Assembly: GCF_035046485.1 (NCBI RefSeq)
Contig: NC_085138.1
Span: 94,777,766-94,841,765, forward strand
From: Aedes albopictus
Taxonomy: Eukaryota > Arthropoda > Insecta > Diptera > Culicidae
Length of the DNA: 64,000 nt
Reading direction: 5' to 3'
Numbering within the stretch: the first letter of the stretch is position 1; every line of letters starts with the position of its first letter. Positions 47,401 to 58,110 of this stretch are shown here, piece after piece. The notes under the pieces are model-generated. The model saw nothing but the letters and a program-made list of their open reading frames with translations, was not told the DNA's origin and did no database searches. The position numbers and the translations under genes are program-made.

Positions 47401-47969
47401 AAACCGTTGAATATTCCCAAATTCTTTGTTATTATGGAAACTCTCATTTTATTATCTAGATATTTAGCTTAAATATTTGGGTAGGTCACTTAAACACTAC
47501 TACAGTATCATGTTGTAGTATATTTAATTGTTAATTAAATAATAGCTTATCGAAGTATTGATTTAAATATTTAAAATATTATATTTTTTTTGTCTTATTC
47601 TAGCATAGATTATTTTTTTCTTAAAAGTAATCTGTTACTTACAGTGTTAATTCTTAATATACACTATTATTATTTTACCACGCTAAATTAAATTAATTGC
47701 AATTATTGTATATTAACTTAAAAATAGCATCAATCATAATCTAAAGAATATTATATAATGTACATAGGATTAAAAAATAATTTGGTTAATGGTCTTCATG
47801 GAAAATATATTGAATTGATTGAAAAAAAAAAATGTGAAACCGTATAGCTTGACCAACTTCTGTCAAAATAAAAGATATTTATGTATATATATATGTTCAC
47901 GTTTATATTTCTTTAATCAGTTAGATATATTTTAAAACTTACATATTTACATACAGTTGTATCTGTTCA
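44441..47969 (-). other. Long non-coding region between pol and 3' LTR
   Basis: 3.5 kb of strongly AT-rich DNA without an envelope or other long frame (longest about 70 codons). Its position matches where errantiviruses keep env, but no env-like features are seen. Unusual for a young, otherwise complete element. Confidence 0.7.
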
Positions 47970-50900
47970 TTAATCATTATACTTTCGAAGTCTGTTATTA
48001 TGAACTTTTTCTAGTCTTTTTCCGTTTTTAACGATAGTTGTTTGTTCGCTAGGAAAGCTGACCACTTCATAAGGTCCTCTCCATAATGATTGCAATTTTT
48101 GGCCGGTACCTATAGGGTTGGCTTTCACAAGAACCATGTCACCCCACATTGGTTGCCATTCCTTTGATTGTTTGTCATAAATCTCCTTGCGTTTTTGTTT
48201 CGATACGAGCAAATTATCACGTGCTTTATCGTGAAAGTACTTTAGGGTAGATTTAAGTTCGCCGGCATAATCGGAATAGGTCAATTCCATATCTCTCATT
48301 CTGTAGATTGAGTTTGGAATTCTTGCGGCTCTGCCATACAATAATTCGAATGGAGTAAAGCCGGTAGAAGAATTGAGTGTAGTATTATATTGGAATGTAA
48401 AATGCGGAAGAAGTTGATCCCATGTTTGAGGATCTCCGCCAATGAATTGCCGTAAATATATTTTCAACTCTCTGTTAGATCTTTCTACAAGGTTTGCTTG
48501 TGGATGATAGGCAGTAGTTGTAATCTTTTTAATTTTCAAAATTTTACAAACATTTTTCATCAATTGGCTAACAAAGTTTGTACCATTATCAGTTACAAGT
48601 TCTTTTGGTGCTCCAAACTTGCAAATGAAACTATTCACAAATGTTTTGGCAACTGTTTGACTTTCCTGGTTTTCCATTGCAGCTACTGTTAGATATCTAG
48701 TCAAATCATCTTGTATTACCAATCCATATTTATTGCCGCTATTAGATTCGGGTAATACAACGATATCCATAAAAATCTTTTCAAAAGGTTCTGTGGACGT
48801 GGTCGTGATCTTCATTGGAATTTTATTTGCAGCACTAATTTTGTTCTTTTGGCACGAGTCACACTGTTTGACATAGTTTTCTATATCTCTGCGCATATTC
48901 TCCCATTTGAAAAGTGGATTTATGCGCTTTAGCATGCGTTTGCTTCCGACATGTCCACCTAGTGGGCTGTCATGAAATTCTTGTAGGACAGTTTCTCTTT
49001 CCTCTGGTGCTACCCACATTCGATCCTTCTCGGGAGCATACAATGTGAAAAGTTTATTGAACTTTTCTGCAATAAATCTCAAAACATCCATATATGGGGG
49101 TGTTTGAAGATTTCTAAATGATATGATTTGTACATTTTCCGCATCTTTCGCGTATTGAGGACTATTGGTAAATGCATCTACTAGTTCTTCGTATAAAACT
49201 TTAGTATCACTTTTAGATCTTTTGTTTCCATTTAAAATGATTCCCCATAACTTTTTATTTGGGATTGAAAATACATTCCCTTTCAAGTAATCTTTAAAAC
49301 CATGTGGTAGGTCAACGAATTCACTTAATTCTTTATGTGCTGACCTGCTATTCAAAATCAAAAATGTTGCATCTATACTTTCCTCTGATATTATATTCCT
49401 TGAAAATGTAAGTCTTTTAATATCCAATTGATCGCTTAAAGCGTTCTTGAATTCATCGCTTGAAACAGTTTTGCATGGCCCCTTGTGTTCATCCATAGCA
49501 AAATCAATATTATCTAGCCCATCCATATGTGGGTTCCAGTTGGAGTTTTGCCTGGGGTTTGAATGTTTATTCACTACGTCTTTGGAAGAGTTAAATCGTT
49601 CAACATTTGTTCTCTTAGCATTTACTCTCTCCCTTTGCTTTTCATCATGCTGTTGTCGTTTTTGTTGTCTGGTTACGACAGCAACAACCTTAGAATCTTC
49701 GGGATCGTTTTCTGTATGAAGCCTGGATAAGAAATCAGCTACTACATTATCTTTCCCTTGTTTGTATCGAATATCGCATTCTAAACCTTGTAATTTTAAC
49801 CTTAATCTTGTCAAAGTTGGCGAAGTCTCCTTGAGATGCCATAAAGAGATTAATGGCCTATGATCGGTATATACAATGAACTTTTGATTGTAAATGTAAT
49901 GCCTAAAATAATTTACTGCCCATACGATTGCTAGTAATTCCTTTTCAATCGTATGATATTTCCGTTCAGCTCCAATTAGTCCCCTGCTTGCATAAGCAAT
50001 TGGTTTGTCGATTGATTTTTCATTTGAGAGAACTGCTCCTATAGCATATTCGCTCGCATCAGTCGTAAGAACAAATGTATCTTTGTAATTTGGTCTCACT
50101 AATAAAGAGTCAGATGTTAAAAAACATTTCAATTTTTCAAATGTATGTTGACATTCTTCTGTCCAATTAAATTTCACGTTTTTCCTCAACAAATCGTTAA
50201 GAGGTTTTCGAATCTCAGCTATCCTTGGAATAAATTTTCCGTAAAAATTAACGGTTCCTAAAAATGACCGAACTTGTTTTACTGTTTTCGGTACAGGCAT
50301 TTCTTTAATAGCTTTTATGTTGTCCATTAATGGACGAATTCCGTGTTTATCTACGGCATGTCCCAAAAACTTCAAATCTGTTTTCAAAATTTGGCATTTT
50401 GTAGGTTCAACTTTTAAGTTATGTCTACGAAGAGCCTCCAATACTTTTTTGAGATTTTCGTTGTGTTCCTCAATTGTACGGCCAAAGACAATAATATCGT
50501 CCAAATAAACGATAGCTTTTACATCTTTAATTTCGAACAACACTGTGTTCATTAACTTTTGGAAAGTTGATGGACTATTTCTGAGTCCCATAGGCATTCT
50601 TGTGAATTCAAAATGTCCTTTCGGGGTTGAAAATGCTGTTTTAGCAGCATCTTTCGGATTAATGGGTACTTGATAAAAACCTGATTTCAAATCAATTGTC
50701 GAGAAATATTGACTGTCCCCTAAACTGTCCAGAATGTCATTGATGAGGGGTATCGGATATACGAAGGGTTTAGTGACTAGATTCAAAGCTCTAAAGTCTA
50801 CTACGATTCTATACTTTTTATTTCCTTCTGAATCTAAATCTTTCTTTGGTATACACAGAACCGGTGCATTCCAAGGACTTTTGCTGGGCTTTATAATCCC

Positions 50901-52268
50901 TTGTCTGTGCATTTCCTCAATTTCCGCATTAATTTGTTTCTTTGTGGATTCCGGAAATCTATATTGTCGTTTGTTAATTGGTACATTAGTTGTAGTCTCA
51001 ATTTCATGTACTGCTGCATTTGTAATCGTTAGTTGATCTCCTTTCAGATAAAAGACATCGCTATAATGTGTCATAATTTCTTCCATTGCGTTAAAATTAG
51101 CTTTGTTTAAATGAGTTAAATTAATCGTTTCCACTAATTTTGTGAGACGGTTTTTACCTTCCATTTGTGGTTGACTTCTGTTATCTAATAAGCTGAGGTC
51201 TTGGTCTGAATCCAAATCTTCGAGGAAAACTTTATCAATATCCGTCGTTGTTTCTACGAGATATTTGTTAACATTATGATCTGAAGATTGCCCTTCTGCT
51301 TTCGCTTCCCAATTTGCGGAGTCGTCATTGAAATTTTTATCAGTAAAATTTGTTCTCTGATCATGTATTATATTAATGTTGTTTGCATTATCTCTTTTGT
51401 CTTCGACGTTGCATTTGTTATGTGGAAAATGTTTCGTATTTCCCATTGTGGTATCTTTAAAAATATTTGTTGCATTTCTTATGCTTTGTTGAGATTTATT
51501 CTGGAATGAAACACTATTTTCTGTAACCATCCTTGTGCGGTTATTATAATTGTTTTCATGCACCCTGTGTGCTAAATCTAATTTCCCATGTTGTTGGCTT
51601 ACAGCATTGCTGTAGTTAACTGATTCGGTTTGACATTCTTTTTCTGACTTAATTAAACGTTTATCGATATTATATGTATTCATAGTATGAGGGGAGTTTT
51701 CATTCATATTTAATAATTTTGTACATTCATCAGTTTTTCTTAAAGCAATATATTTGAACCGTGGTCCAACATACAATGTGTTTTGCTTCAGAAAATCAGC
51801 TCCAATAATGCCTGGAACACATAAGTTCTTAATAATATAAAACTTAATATTATAATGAGAGTTTCCTATTTTAAGTTTAACTAACGTTGATCCAATCGAT
51901 CGTGTTTGGGAATTAGCAAATCCCCGAAGTATCTCCTTATCATTATAGTTGATGTGTTCTATTCCGATTCTAACAGCAGTATCCCACCTTAATAAGTTGA
52001 AGCATGACCCAGAATCAAGTAAATATTTTATCACTGTTTTCGGCTTTGCAACAGATGCAATATTTAGTAAAAATAAATTGTTGCCTGAATGTTCGATGTA
52101 CAATCTTTCATGGGCCGGCATACAATTTTTAATTCCATTTACAATGCTTACTGGTAGTTCTTGAAAACTATTCTTCTCAAAATTTGCATTCCGAAATACA
52201 TTCTGTTTTCCATTGATGTTATTAGTTTGGTTGCGCTCTCTGTAATAATTTGTGCGGGGTGTTCGCAC
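47970..52268 (-). CDS. pol: gypsy Pol (protease, RT, RNase H, integrase)
   Basis: A single open frame of 1,432 codons. The protease has DSGS near residue 85. The RT has YRIVVDFRALN, a MPMGL block and catalytic YLDD near 588. RNase H starts with TTDAS near 734, then EKELLAIVWA and YTDHRPL. The integrase has an HHCC zinc motif near 1,098-1,140 (H-x6-H, later CDSC), then catalytic D (FMDIVV), D (TDNGTNF near 1,226) and E (NLVERSN). The C-terminal tail ends shortly after KVHNNRL. All catalytic residues I can check are present. The listed start is a GTG; the frame is open further upstream into gag, and Pol is most likely made by -1 frameshifting at 52,295-52,301. Confidence 0.95.
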   Translation of the reverse strand: MRTPRTNYYRERNQTNNINGKQNVFRNANFEKNSFQELPVSIVNGIKNCMPAHERLYIEHSGNNLFLLNIASVAKPKTVIKYLLDSGSCFNLLRWDTAVRIGIEHINYNDKEILRGFANSQTRSIGSTLVKLKIGNSHYNIKFYIIKNLCVPGIIGADFLKQNTLYVGPRFKYIALRKTDECTKLLNMNENSPHTMNTYNIDKRLIKSEKECQTESVNYSNAVSQQHGKLDLAHRVHENNYNNRTRMVTENSVSFQNKSQQSIRNATNIFKDTTMGNTKHFPHNKCNVEDKRDNANNINIIHDQRTNFTDKNFNDDSANWEAKAEGQSSDHNVNKYLVETTTDIDKVFLEDLDSDQDLSLLDNRSQPQMEGKNRLTKLVETINLTHLNKANFNAMEEIMTHYSDVFYLKGDQLTITNAAVHEIETTTNVPINKRQYRFPESTKKQINAEIEEMHRQGIIKPSKSPWNAPVLCIPKKDLDSEGNKKYRIVVDFRALNLVTKPFVYPIPLINDILDSLGDSQYFSTIDLKSGFYQVPINPKDAAKTAFSTPKGHFEFTRMPMGLRNSPSTFQKLMNTVLFEIKDVKAIVYLDDIIVFGRTIEEHNENLKKVLEALRRHNLKVEPTKCQILKTDLKFLGHAVDKHGIRPLMDNIKAIKEMPVPKTVKQVRSFLGTVNFYGKFIPRIAEIRKPLNDLLRKNVKFNWTEECQHTFEKLKCFLTSDSLLVRPNYKDTFVLTTDASEYAIGAVLSNEKSIDKPIAYASRGLIGAERKYHTIEKELLAIVWAVNYFRHYIYNQKFIVYTDHRPLISLWHLKETSPTLTRLRLKLQGLECDIRYKQGKDNVVADFLSRLHTENDPEDSKVVAVVTRQQKRQQHDEKQRERVNAKRTNVERFNSSKDVVNKHSNPRQNSNWNPHMDGLDNIDFAMDEHKGPCKTVSSDEFKNALSDQLDIKRLTFSRNIISEESIDATFLILNSRSAHKELSEFVDLPHGFKDYLKGNVFSIPNKKLWGIILNGNKRSKSDTKVLYEELVDAFTNSPQYAKDAENVQIISFRNLQTPPYMDVLRFIAEKFNKLFTLYAPEKDRMWVAPEERETVLQEFHDSPLGGHVGSKRMLKRINPLFKWENMRRDIENYVKQCDSCQKNKISAANKIPMKITTTSTEPFEKIFMDIVVLPESNSGNKYGLVIQDDLTRYLTVAAMENQESQTVAKTFVNSFICKFGAPKELVTDNGTNFVSQLMKNVCKILKIKKITTTAYHPQANLVERSNRELKIYLRQFIGGDPQTWDQLLPHFTFQYNTTLNSSTGFTPFELLYGRAARIPNSIYRMRDMELTYSDYAGELKSTLKYFHDKARDNLLVSKQKRKEIYDKQSKEWQPMWGDMVLVKANPIGTGQKLQSLWRGPYEVVSFPSEQTTIVKNGKRLEKVHNNRLRKYND

Positions 52269-52981
52269 AACATGTACGAACCCCCTGGAATCACGTTTTT
52301 TGAGTATGTTATCTTATTATGCGGACTTTGAACATAGCCATTAGAATACCTGTTATTTCGCAAACGGAGGTTTTGTACTGGTAGAAATTTATTTTGGTTG
52401 TCATTGATTTTGTTATTTTTCTTCGTTTCTAACAACTCTAAAGTTGTTACTCTTGCAAAGATTTCATCGATTTCATTTCCATCATCGATCTCTTTTTTAA
52501 GCCAAGTTAGTAATTCTGGAAGTGTTTTTTCTCTTTGCGATTTTCCAGCATTAGCTAAACTTCGATCGCGTAATCCTCCTAAGAAATGTTTGCGTAACGA
52601 ATTCGTCGCATATCTTCCCTGGTTAGCTACCCACTTGTGTAAATCTTCTACTCTGATGCTGTAATCATCGAACGATTCATTTTCCTTTTGTAGTAAGGTT
52701 TCAATTTCCTTCATAAGAGTGGCGGCACTCTTTTCGAATTTAAACTCATCCTCTAGATTGCGTTTTACTTCGGGCCAAGTATTTGCGTCAATTTTTGAAA
52801 GCAACTTTAGCGCTTTGCCTGTTAATTTCAAATAAACCACATTCAGAAGCGGAGTATGATCTTCTCCTTCCAACTGTTCTGCAAACAACTCAATTTGTCT
52901 AATAAAAACATCCAATTCATCTGGATTCCCATCAAATTGTGGAATACATTGAAGGGCTGTTATCTGCGAAAACGCTGCCAT
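52148..52981 (-). CDS. gag: gypsy Gag
   Basis: A 277-codon Gag from the ATG at 52,981. Residues about 15-180 form the retrotransposon capsid-like helical domain (FDGNPDELDVFIRQIE near the start, then SFDDYSIRVEDLHKW and LRKHFLGGLRD). No CCHC zinc knuckle is visible; an asparagine-rich basic stretch (residues 195-225) may bind RNA instead. The last ~50 codons overlap pol in the -1 frame. It would form the particle that packages the element RNA. Confidence 0.88.
   Translation of the reverse strand: MAAFSQITALQCIPQFDGNPDELDVFIRQIELFAEQLEGEDHTPLLNVVYLKLTGKALKLLSKIDANTWPEVKRNLEDEFKFEKSAATLMKEIETLLQKENESFDDYSIRVEDLHKWVANQGRYATNSLRKHFLGGLRDRSLANAGKSQREKTLPELLTWLKKEIDDGNEIDEIFARVTTLELLETKKNNKINDNQNKFLPVQNLRLRNNRYSNGYVQSPHNKITYSKNVIPGGSYMLCEHPAQIITESATKLITSMENRMYFGMQILRRIVFKNYQ
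52256..52301 (-). promoter_or_regulatory. -1 ribosomal frameshift signal (gag to pol)
   Basis: The minus strand carries the canonical slippery heptamer A-AAA-AAC in the correct gag phase (52,295-52,301). After a 9-nt spacer comes a hairpin: GGGG-GTTCG (52,285-52,277) pairs with CGAAC-A-CCCC (52,265-52,256), with one bulged A. A one-base slip back enters the pol frame exactly. Confidence 0.85.
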
Positions 52982-55120
52982 TTTTTTATTTTCAAATTAT
53001 CAGTACCGTAAAAAAATGTATTCTTGAATAGACAATGATTTTTGATAGCTGAATTCACTGAGTTTTTCACTCAGTACTTCAAAGACTCACCTTCATATGT
53101 AGAATTTTGTAAAAACCCATGTTTTGATATTTAATAAATCTGATATGTTCCACACTGCTTCTTCCATCATGTTCATACTCCTAAGATTTCAATCTGTGAC
53201 TAATATTTTAGATTCGATGTGTTTTTCAGGGCACTATCACCCCAAAATGAAAATGTGATTCTCGCTCATATGCAAAATTGTTGGTCATCCAAACATTTAA
53301 AATTATCGGATCCTCCAGTTGCAATTGATAATTGATACCCCATTACTTGTTTTTTTTTTTTTTAAATTGAACTGAGAAAAATTCGGTTTCATGGAAAAAT
53401 AATGAGGAAATTCGCTGAAAAACTATCAAAGTTACCCGTTTTATGGTACAACAAAAAAATCAGATGAAATAACTGTTGGTCAGAAACTATTGACTATAAA
53501 AAAACATATTCAGCTATACATTTTGTATTGTGTAGAATTGCCATTATTCGCACATTTTGAAACCCTGCTTTAATTTTATTGCCTTCTCTCCACCGTTCCG
53601 ATAACTTTCAATCGCGAGCGAGCGGCGTCCAAACTGCCCTTTCAGCAAAATGATGTGTGCTGTGCTTTCTGTCCGGCAGTACCATCTAGTGTTAGTAGTG
53701 TGTAAGTGATATGCGACGTGGTGGAGTAGCCACCCACGTAAAGAGAAGTATCATTCTATACATAAAATTTATTTGAATTATAATTGATTGTTTGTTTTAG
53801 GTTGATGCTTTTAATGTAGGAGTTTAACCACTTGCAGTCCTGCATGGAGGACTGAAAATGAAAATAAAGTAAGGTAAGCAATGGTATTTTACTTGAGAAC
53901 AAACATTGTTACATTGAGAACTTTACATTGTACATTGCCAAATTGAACCAAGTGTTATTTTGATTTTTTTTTTAAATTGAAACGAAGTTTTTGTGTGAGA
54001 AGATTAAGGCCCTGTTTTAGTGACTTTTCATGATGATCTTTTGTGAAAAATTGTATTTTTTTTTAACATGAAATTATGTATTTTTTTTTATAACAAATCA
54101 ATTTAGATATTCTTTTTCAATGTACATTAGAAATACAGGATTATAACAAATTTCCAAGGGTCTTTTCGTAATGGAATTTTACTTGATTGCTTTTAAGCAT
54201 ACAGTCTTCGTGCCTGTCACACATTGTTATACCAATGTAAAAATGGTCATTGGCGACGAAAATTTTCAGTTAAATAACTGTGGAAATGCTCATTGAGAGG
54301 CTGGCTCTGTTCCAGCTGGGACGTTACGATATGGAGAATGTGAGAAGAATTGTAATATTTGCATAAAAATTGATATTCATGTGTACTAAAATTTGCTATA
54401 AAATAATGCCCCTGAATTTGGTCTCCCCGCAGGACAGCTATAGCACTTTTATCATGTTTGGCTAGTTCACCATTTCTCATTATATTACACCACACATTTT
54501 TGACCAAACCGGTTTTTCCAACAAACCGCCAGGTGCCTATTCATTTGAGATATCGAAAATTCGTTTGATACTATATAGGAAAAGTATTGGGAAAAGAAAA
54601 ATAGTTTTACTTACATTATCCTTAATAGTTGTGTCGGGATGGTCCTCATTGCTGATCTGCTTCCGATGTCCTTCATGATTCGTTTTGATCGCAGATTAGC
54701 TCTTCAAAAGCTCCTCACTATCGTGTTGTCTCTTGCTGAATGAGGTGATCAGGCGCTGCCCCGTAGCTTCACACTTAAACTGCGCACGGTTCAGCTATTC
54801 TCCTCAAGCGAATGATTTGCACTGTTTCTTTATTCAACACGCCATCCTGTTAAGTTAGTGCTTCGCACAACATTTAAACGTTGAAATAAATCAAAGATCG
54901 GCTTCACACCTAAACTGCACACGGTTCAAGAGTTTTGTTCCAGTAAATGATTCGCACTGTTGTTTCTTCTTTAATAGGTTTTCGCGCAACACTTAAACGT
55001 TTTCTTCAGTAGTAACCAGTTGGGTCCAGGATCTTCCATAGCTTTTCTTCTTTAGCACTTTACAATTTTCACCACCAGTCAGAAATTGGCGTCCCTGCAC
55101 TATTTTTTTCCCGCTTTTCC
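52982..55120 (-). other. gypsy 5' leader
   Basis: About 2.1 kb between the primer site and gag, AT-rich with no long frame. Long leaders occur in gypsy elements; packaging or enhancer sequences may lie here but none can be named. Confidence 0.7.
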
Positions 55121-55130
55121 GCTGTCACCA
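55121..55130 (-). promoter_or_regulatory. gypsy primer-binding site (putative)
   Basis: The minus strand reads TGGTGACAGC two bases after the 5' LTR; TGG is the usual start of a site complementary to a tRNA 3' end. The tRNA is not identified. Confidence 0.55.
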
Positions 55131-55132
55131 CA

Positions 55133-55749
55133 TGCACGTGTTGTCCCGAGTGGCCAAGGCGAATTTGTCATCCGACTAAAAAGACGACTAAAACCTTCCC
55201 TGTTAAAACTACAACTCATCATTTTATTCAAATTTTAAACCTTATATATAATTACAATTTTTTTTGGTTATTTTTTTCTCCCCCCACTTAACTTAACTTA
55301 AGCGCCTAGCGTCACATTCTCCGCTCTCGCTCTCTTTACTAAAGTACCAACATTCTAGTACTTCGAAAAGCGCGAGAGAGAAAGCTCGCGTCTCTTACTT
55401 AGTATCTAATTGGAAGCGGCTAGAATGCTTCCTTATATGAGTCACATGTTTTATTATGTTATACTCCGGTAGTTATGCATTCTTTTTGGCTTACCGTATG
55501 CCAACTAGAACAGGTAGAGACCTGCTGAAGCAAACTAGGTCACCCGCTGACCAACTACCGCGTATGATTTGTTTATTTCGCTTTCGCGCATGTCACATAT
55601 GATGATGCAATAATTTAAATGTACCGTATGTAGGTAGCTACCATCCTAGCTTGAGTCTTGCTCATGATGATGCAAATGATCAGTTAATGAAAGCAAATAA
55701 CTAATGAATAATGAATGATTAATTAATCAATTAGGCTATGTTTGGTTCA
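55133..55749 (-). repeat. gypsy 5' LTR (right copy)
   Basis: 617 bp, same ends and length as the left LTR. Confidence 0.95.
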
Positions 55750-57347
55750 CTCGCAAGAAACTTATGGGTGGTATGCTGTGAAGGAGTTTTTTAGAGAGTT
55801 ATGATGTAAAGAATCGATTAGAAATTAATGCAGTGACCGCGTGATTGTTATTTTGGTTATCCTACCCTAATTACCCACATATATTGAGTTTTGTATGGTA
55901 TAAGCTCCATAACTCACAAGAAATTAATGGATACCATAATTACATTAACGCGGTCACTGTAATCACTTTTTATCGGTTCCTTGTATCATAATCCTTCTTG
56001 GTATACCACTCATAATTTTCTTGTGAGTTATGAAGCTAATTTCATACAAAACTCAATATATGTGGAGAATCAGGGTTTAATGAGCATAATTACATTCACG
56101 CGGTCACTGCAATCATTTTCAATCGCTCCCGTGTATCATAATCCACTAAAAAACACTTCCCTGCATACCACCCATAATTTTCTTGTGAATTACGGAGCAA
56201 AACTCAATATATATGGGGAATTAGGGTAAAATGAGCATAACTACATTCGCGCGGACACTGTAATGACTTCTATTCCTTGTATCATCATCCACTGAAGAAA
56301 CCCTTCATAGCATACCACTCATAATTTCCTTGCGAGTTAAGAAACAAATTTGATGCAAAACTCAATATATGTGAGGAATTGGGGTAAAACGAGCATAATT
56401 ACATTCGAGCAGTTACTGCAATCACTTCTCATCTATTTCTTGTATCATCATCCACTGAAGAAACCCTTCTTAGCATACCACCCATAAGTTTCTTATCAGT
56501 TATAGAACTAATTTCATACAAATCTCAATATATGTGGAGAACTAGGGTAAAATGAGCATAATAACATTCAGGCGGTCACTGCAATCATTTTAATCTATTC
56601 CTTGTATCATAATCCACTAGAGCAAGCCTTCTCAGCATACCACTCATAATTTCCTTGCGAGTTATGGAGCTAACTTCATACAAAACTCAATACTCAATAT
56701 ATATGGGGAATTAGGGTAAAATAAGCATAATTACATAAGCGCGGTCACTACAATCACTTCTTATCGATTCCTTGTATCATAACATACTAAAGAAACCTTG
56801 CTTAGCATACAACTTAAAATTTTCTTGAGAGTTATGGAGCTAATTTCATACAAAACTCAATATATGTGGGGAATAAGGACAAAATGAGCATAGATACATT
56901 CGCGCGGTCACTGCAATCACTTCTAATCGATTCCTTGTATCATAATCCCCTAAAGAAACCTTGCTTAGCATACCACTCATAATTTCCTTGCGAGTTATGG
57001 AACTTATTTCATACAAAACTCAAAATATGTGGGGAATTAGGGTAAAATAAGCATAAATACATACATGCGGTCACTGCAATCTCTTTAAATCGATTCTCTA
57101 CATCTTAATCCTTCCGAAAATTCCTTCAAGGCAAATCGCATTCATGTTTCATAAGTGATTTAGAGTTAGTTCCATATAAATGTCTATAAAAGTTGGGGAA
57201 TTAGGACAAAATGAGCAGGATAATGATCCGTGCGGTCTGTTTAAACAATTTTACGCCTAAAACCGTTTTGTTCATTAGATAAGCCGGATGCGTTCGTGAG
57301 ATACAGAATTTAGTGTAGGTTTGCACTGTTTTTTTTTTTCCACTGTG
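55750..57347. repeat. Foldback element 2, right inverted arm
   Basis: Inverse of the left arm. About nine units, each with GGGGAATTAGGGTAAAATGA. The innermost part (55,750-55,930) is in the left-arm orientation, so the true symmetry centre is just inside the right side, near 55,930. Confidence 0.88.
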
Positions 57348-57352
57348 CGTCG

Positions 57353-57608
57353 GTCTGAATTCCTCCTCCTGGCCTACCTGAGCGTTTAGGTCTCCTATGA
57401 TGATCTTGACGTAGGTGTTTGGGCAACGGTCGTACTCGCGTTCGAGCTGCGTGCAAAATGCGTCTTTGTCATCATCAGTGCTTCCGGAGTAAGGGCTGTG
57501 CACGTTGATTATGCTGAAGTTGAAGAATCGACCCATGGTCCTCAACCTGCACATTCTTTCGTCGATCAGCCACCAACCGGTCACGCGCCTCTGCATGTCG
57601 CCCATCAC
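57353..57608 (-). pseudogene. RTE endonuclease, N-terminal part
   Basis: An APE-type endonuclease fragment: RMCRLRTMGRFFNFSIINVHSPYSG near residue 18, then the IIIGDLNAQVG motif with its catalytic Asp-x-Asn. It is cut at 57,352 by the foldback element just after GDLNAQVGQEEEF. The open frame that continues to 57,201 reads into the foldback arm and is not LINE protein. The C-terminal half and RT follow at 40,286-42,119. Confidence 0.8.
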
Positions 57609-57710
57609 TATAAAAGCTGTTCCCAGCTCACGTGTGTTGCCGCAACTCTGGTAGATGGTAAGATTACATTCGCGCCATAGATCCTGTCCAACACACCTCC
57701 TGCAGCGCTA

Positions 57711-58110
57711 CCCGAGCAGGAGAAAATAGCTGAAGAATAACAAACTCAGGTATGGAAAAACGAATACCTACAACCTGAATGAGGTATTGAGAAGCCCTGC
57801 ATAAGAGGTAAAATACCTAAAATAATAACTGATGGGTTTCCTGTGCATAACACGCAAATAATGACTTATGGTAATACCTAAATAATAATCGGCGATTTTT
57901 CTATACAAATAGTTATTTTCCATAATTGAATAATACCTCAATCAGTCCTCAAAACCAGAATAATAACTCGTTGAGGTATTCTATCAATACCTACAAAATA
58001 CCAAAATAAGTTATTTTCAATACCTGGACAACCGACCAATACCTGGTTTTGGTATGATACCTGACTTTGGTATGCTCCAGTTATGTGTCAGTTATTCATT
58101 CCTCCTCGGG
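57711..58110. mobile_element. 400-bp MITE with CCCGAG ends and TA duplication
   Basis: Starts CCCGAGCAGGAG, ends CTCCTCGGG-type inverse, flanked by TA (57,709-57,710 and 58,111-58,112). The interior has more than ten AATACCT/AGGTATT blocks in both directions. Confidence 0.8.

Larger units (their letters stand above)
43812..55749 (-). mobile_element. Complete, young Ty3/gypsy element
   Basis: About 11.9 kb on the minus strand: two 617-bp LTRs that differ at one base by my reading, a 4-bp duplication CTCG (43,808-43,811 and 55,750-55,753), primer site, gag, pol and polypurine tract. Gag and pol frames are open. There is no env. Near-identical LTRs point to a recent insertion. Confidence 0.93.
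42120..57347. mobile_element. Transib-like foldback element 2 (with nested gypsy insertion)
   Basis: It starts CACAGTGGGAAAAAACAGTG and ends with the inverse, CACTGTTTTT...CCACTGTG. Target duplication CGTCG at 42,115-42,119 and 57,348-57,352. The arms (42,120-43,811 and 55,750-57,347) are inverted and consist of ~163-bp units. Without the gypsy it would be about 3.3 kb and has no transposase. End sequence, duplication length and CG-N-CG form all fit Transib. Confidence 0.83.

Noticed and set aside
44441..47969. An env gene in the gypsy element
   Set aside because: No frame longer than about 70 codons and no membrane-protein pattern.
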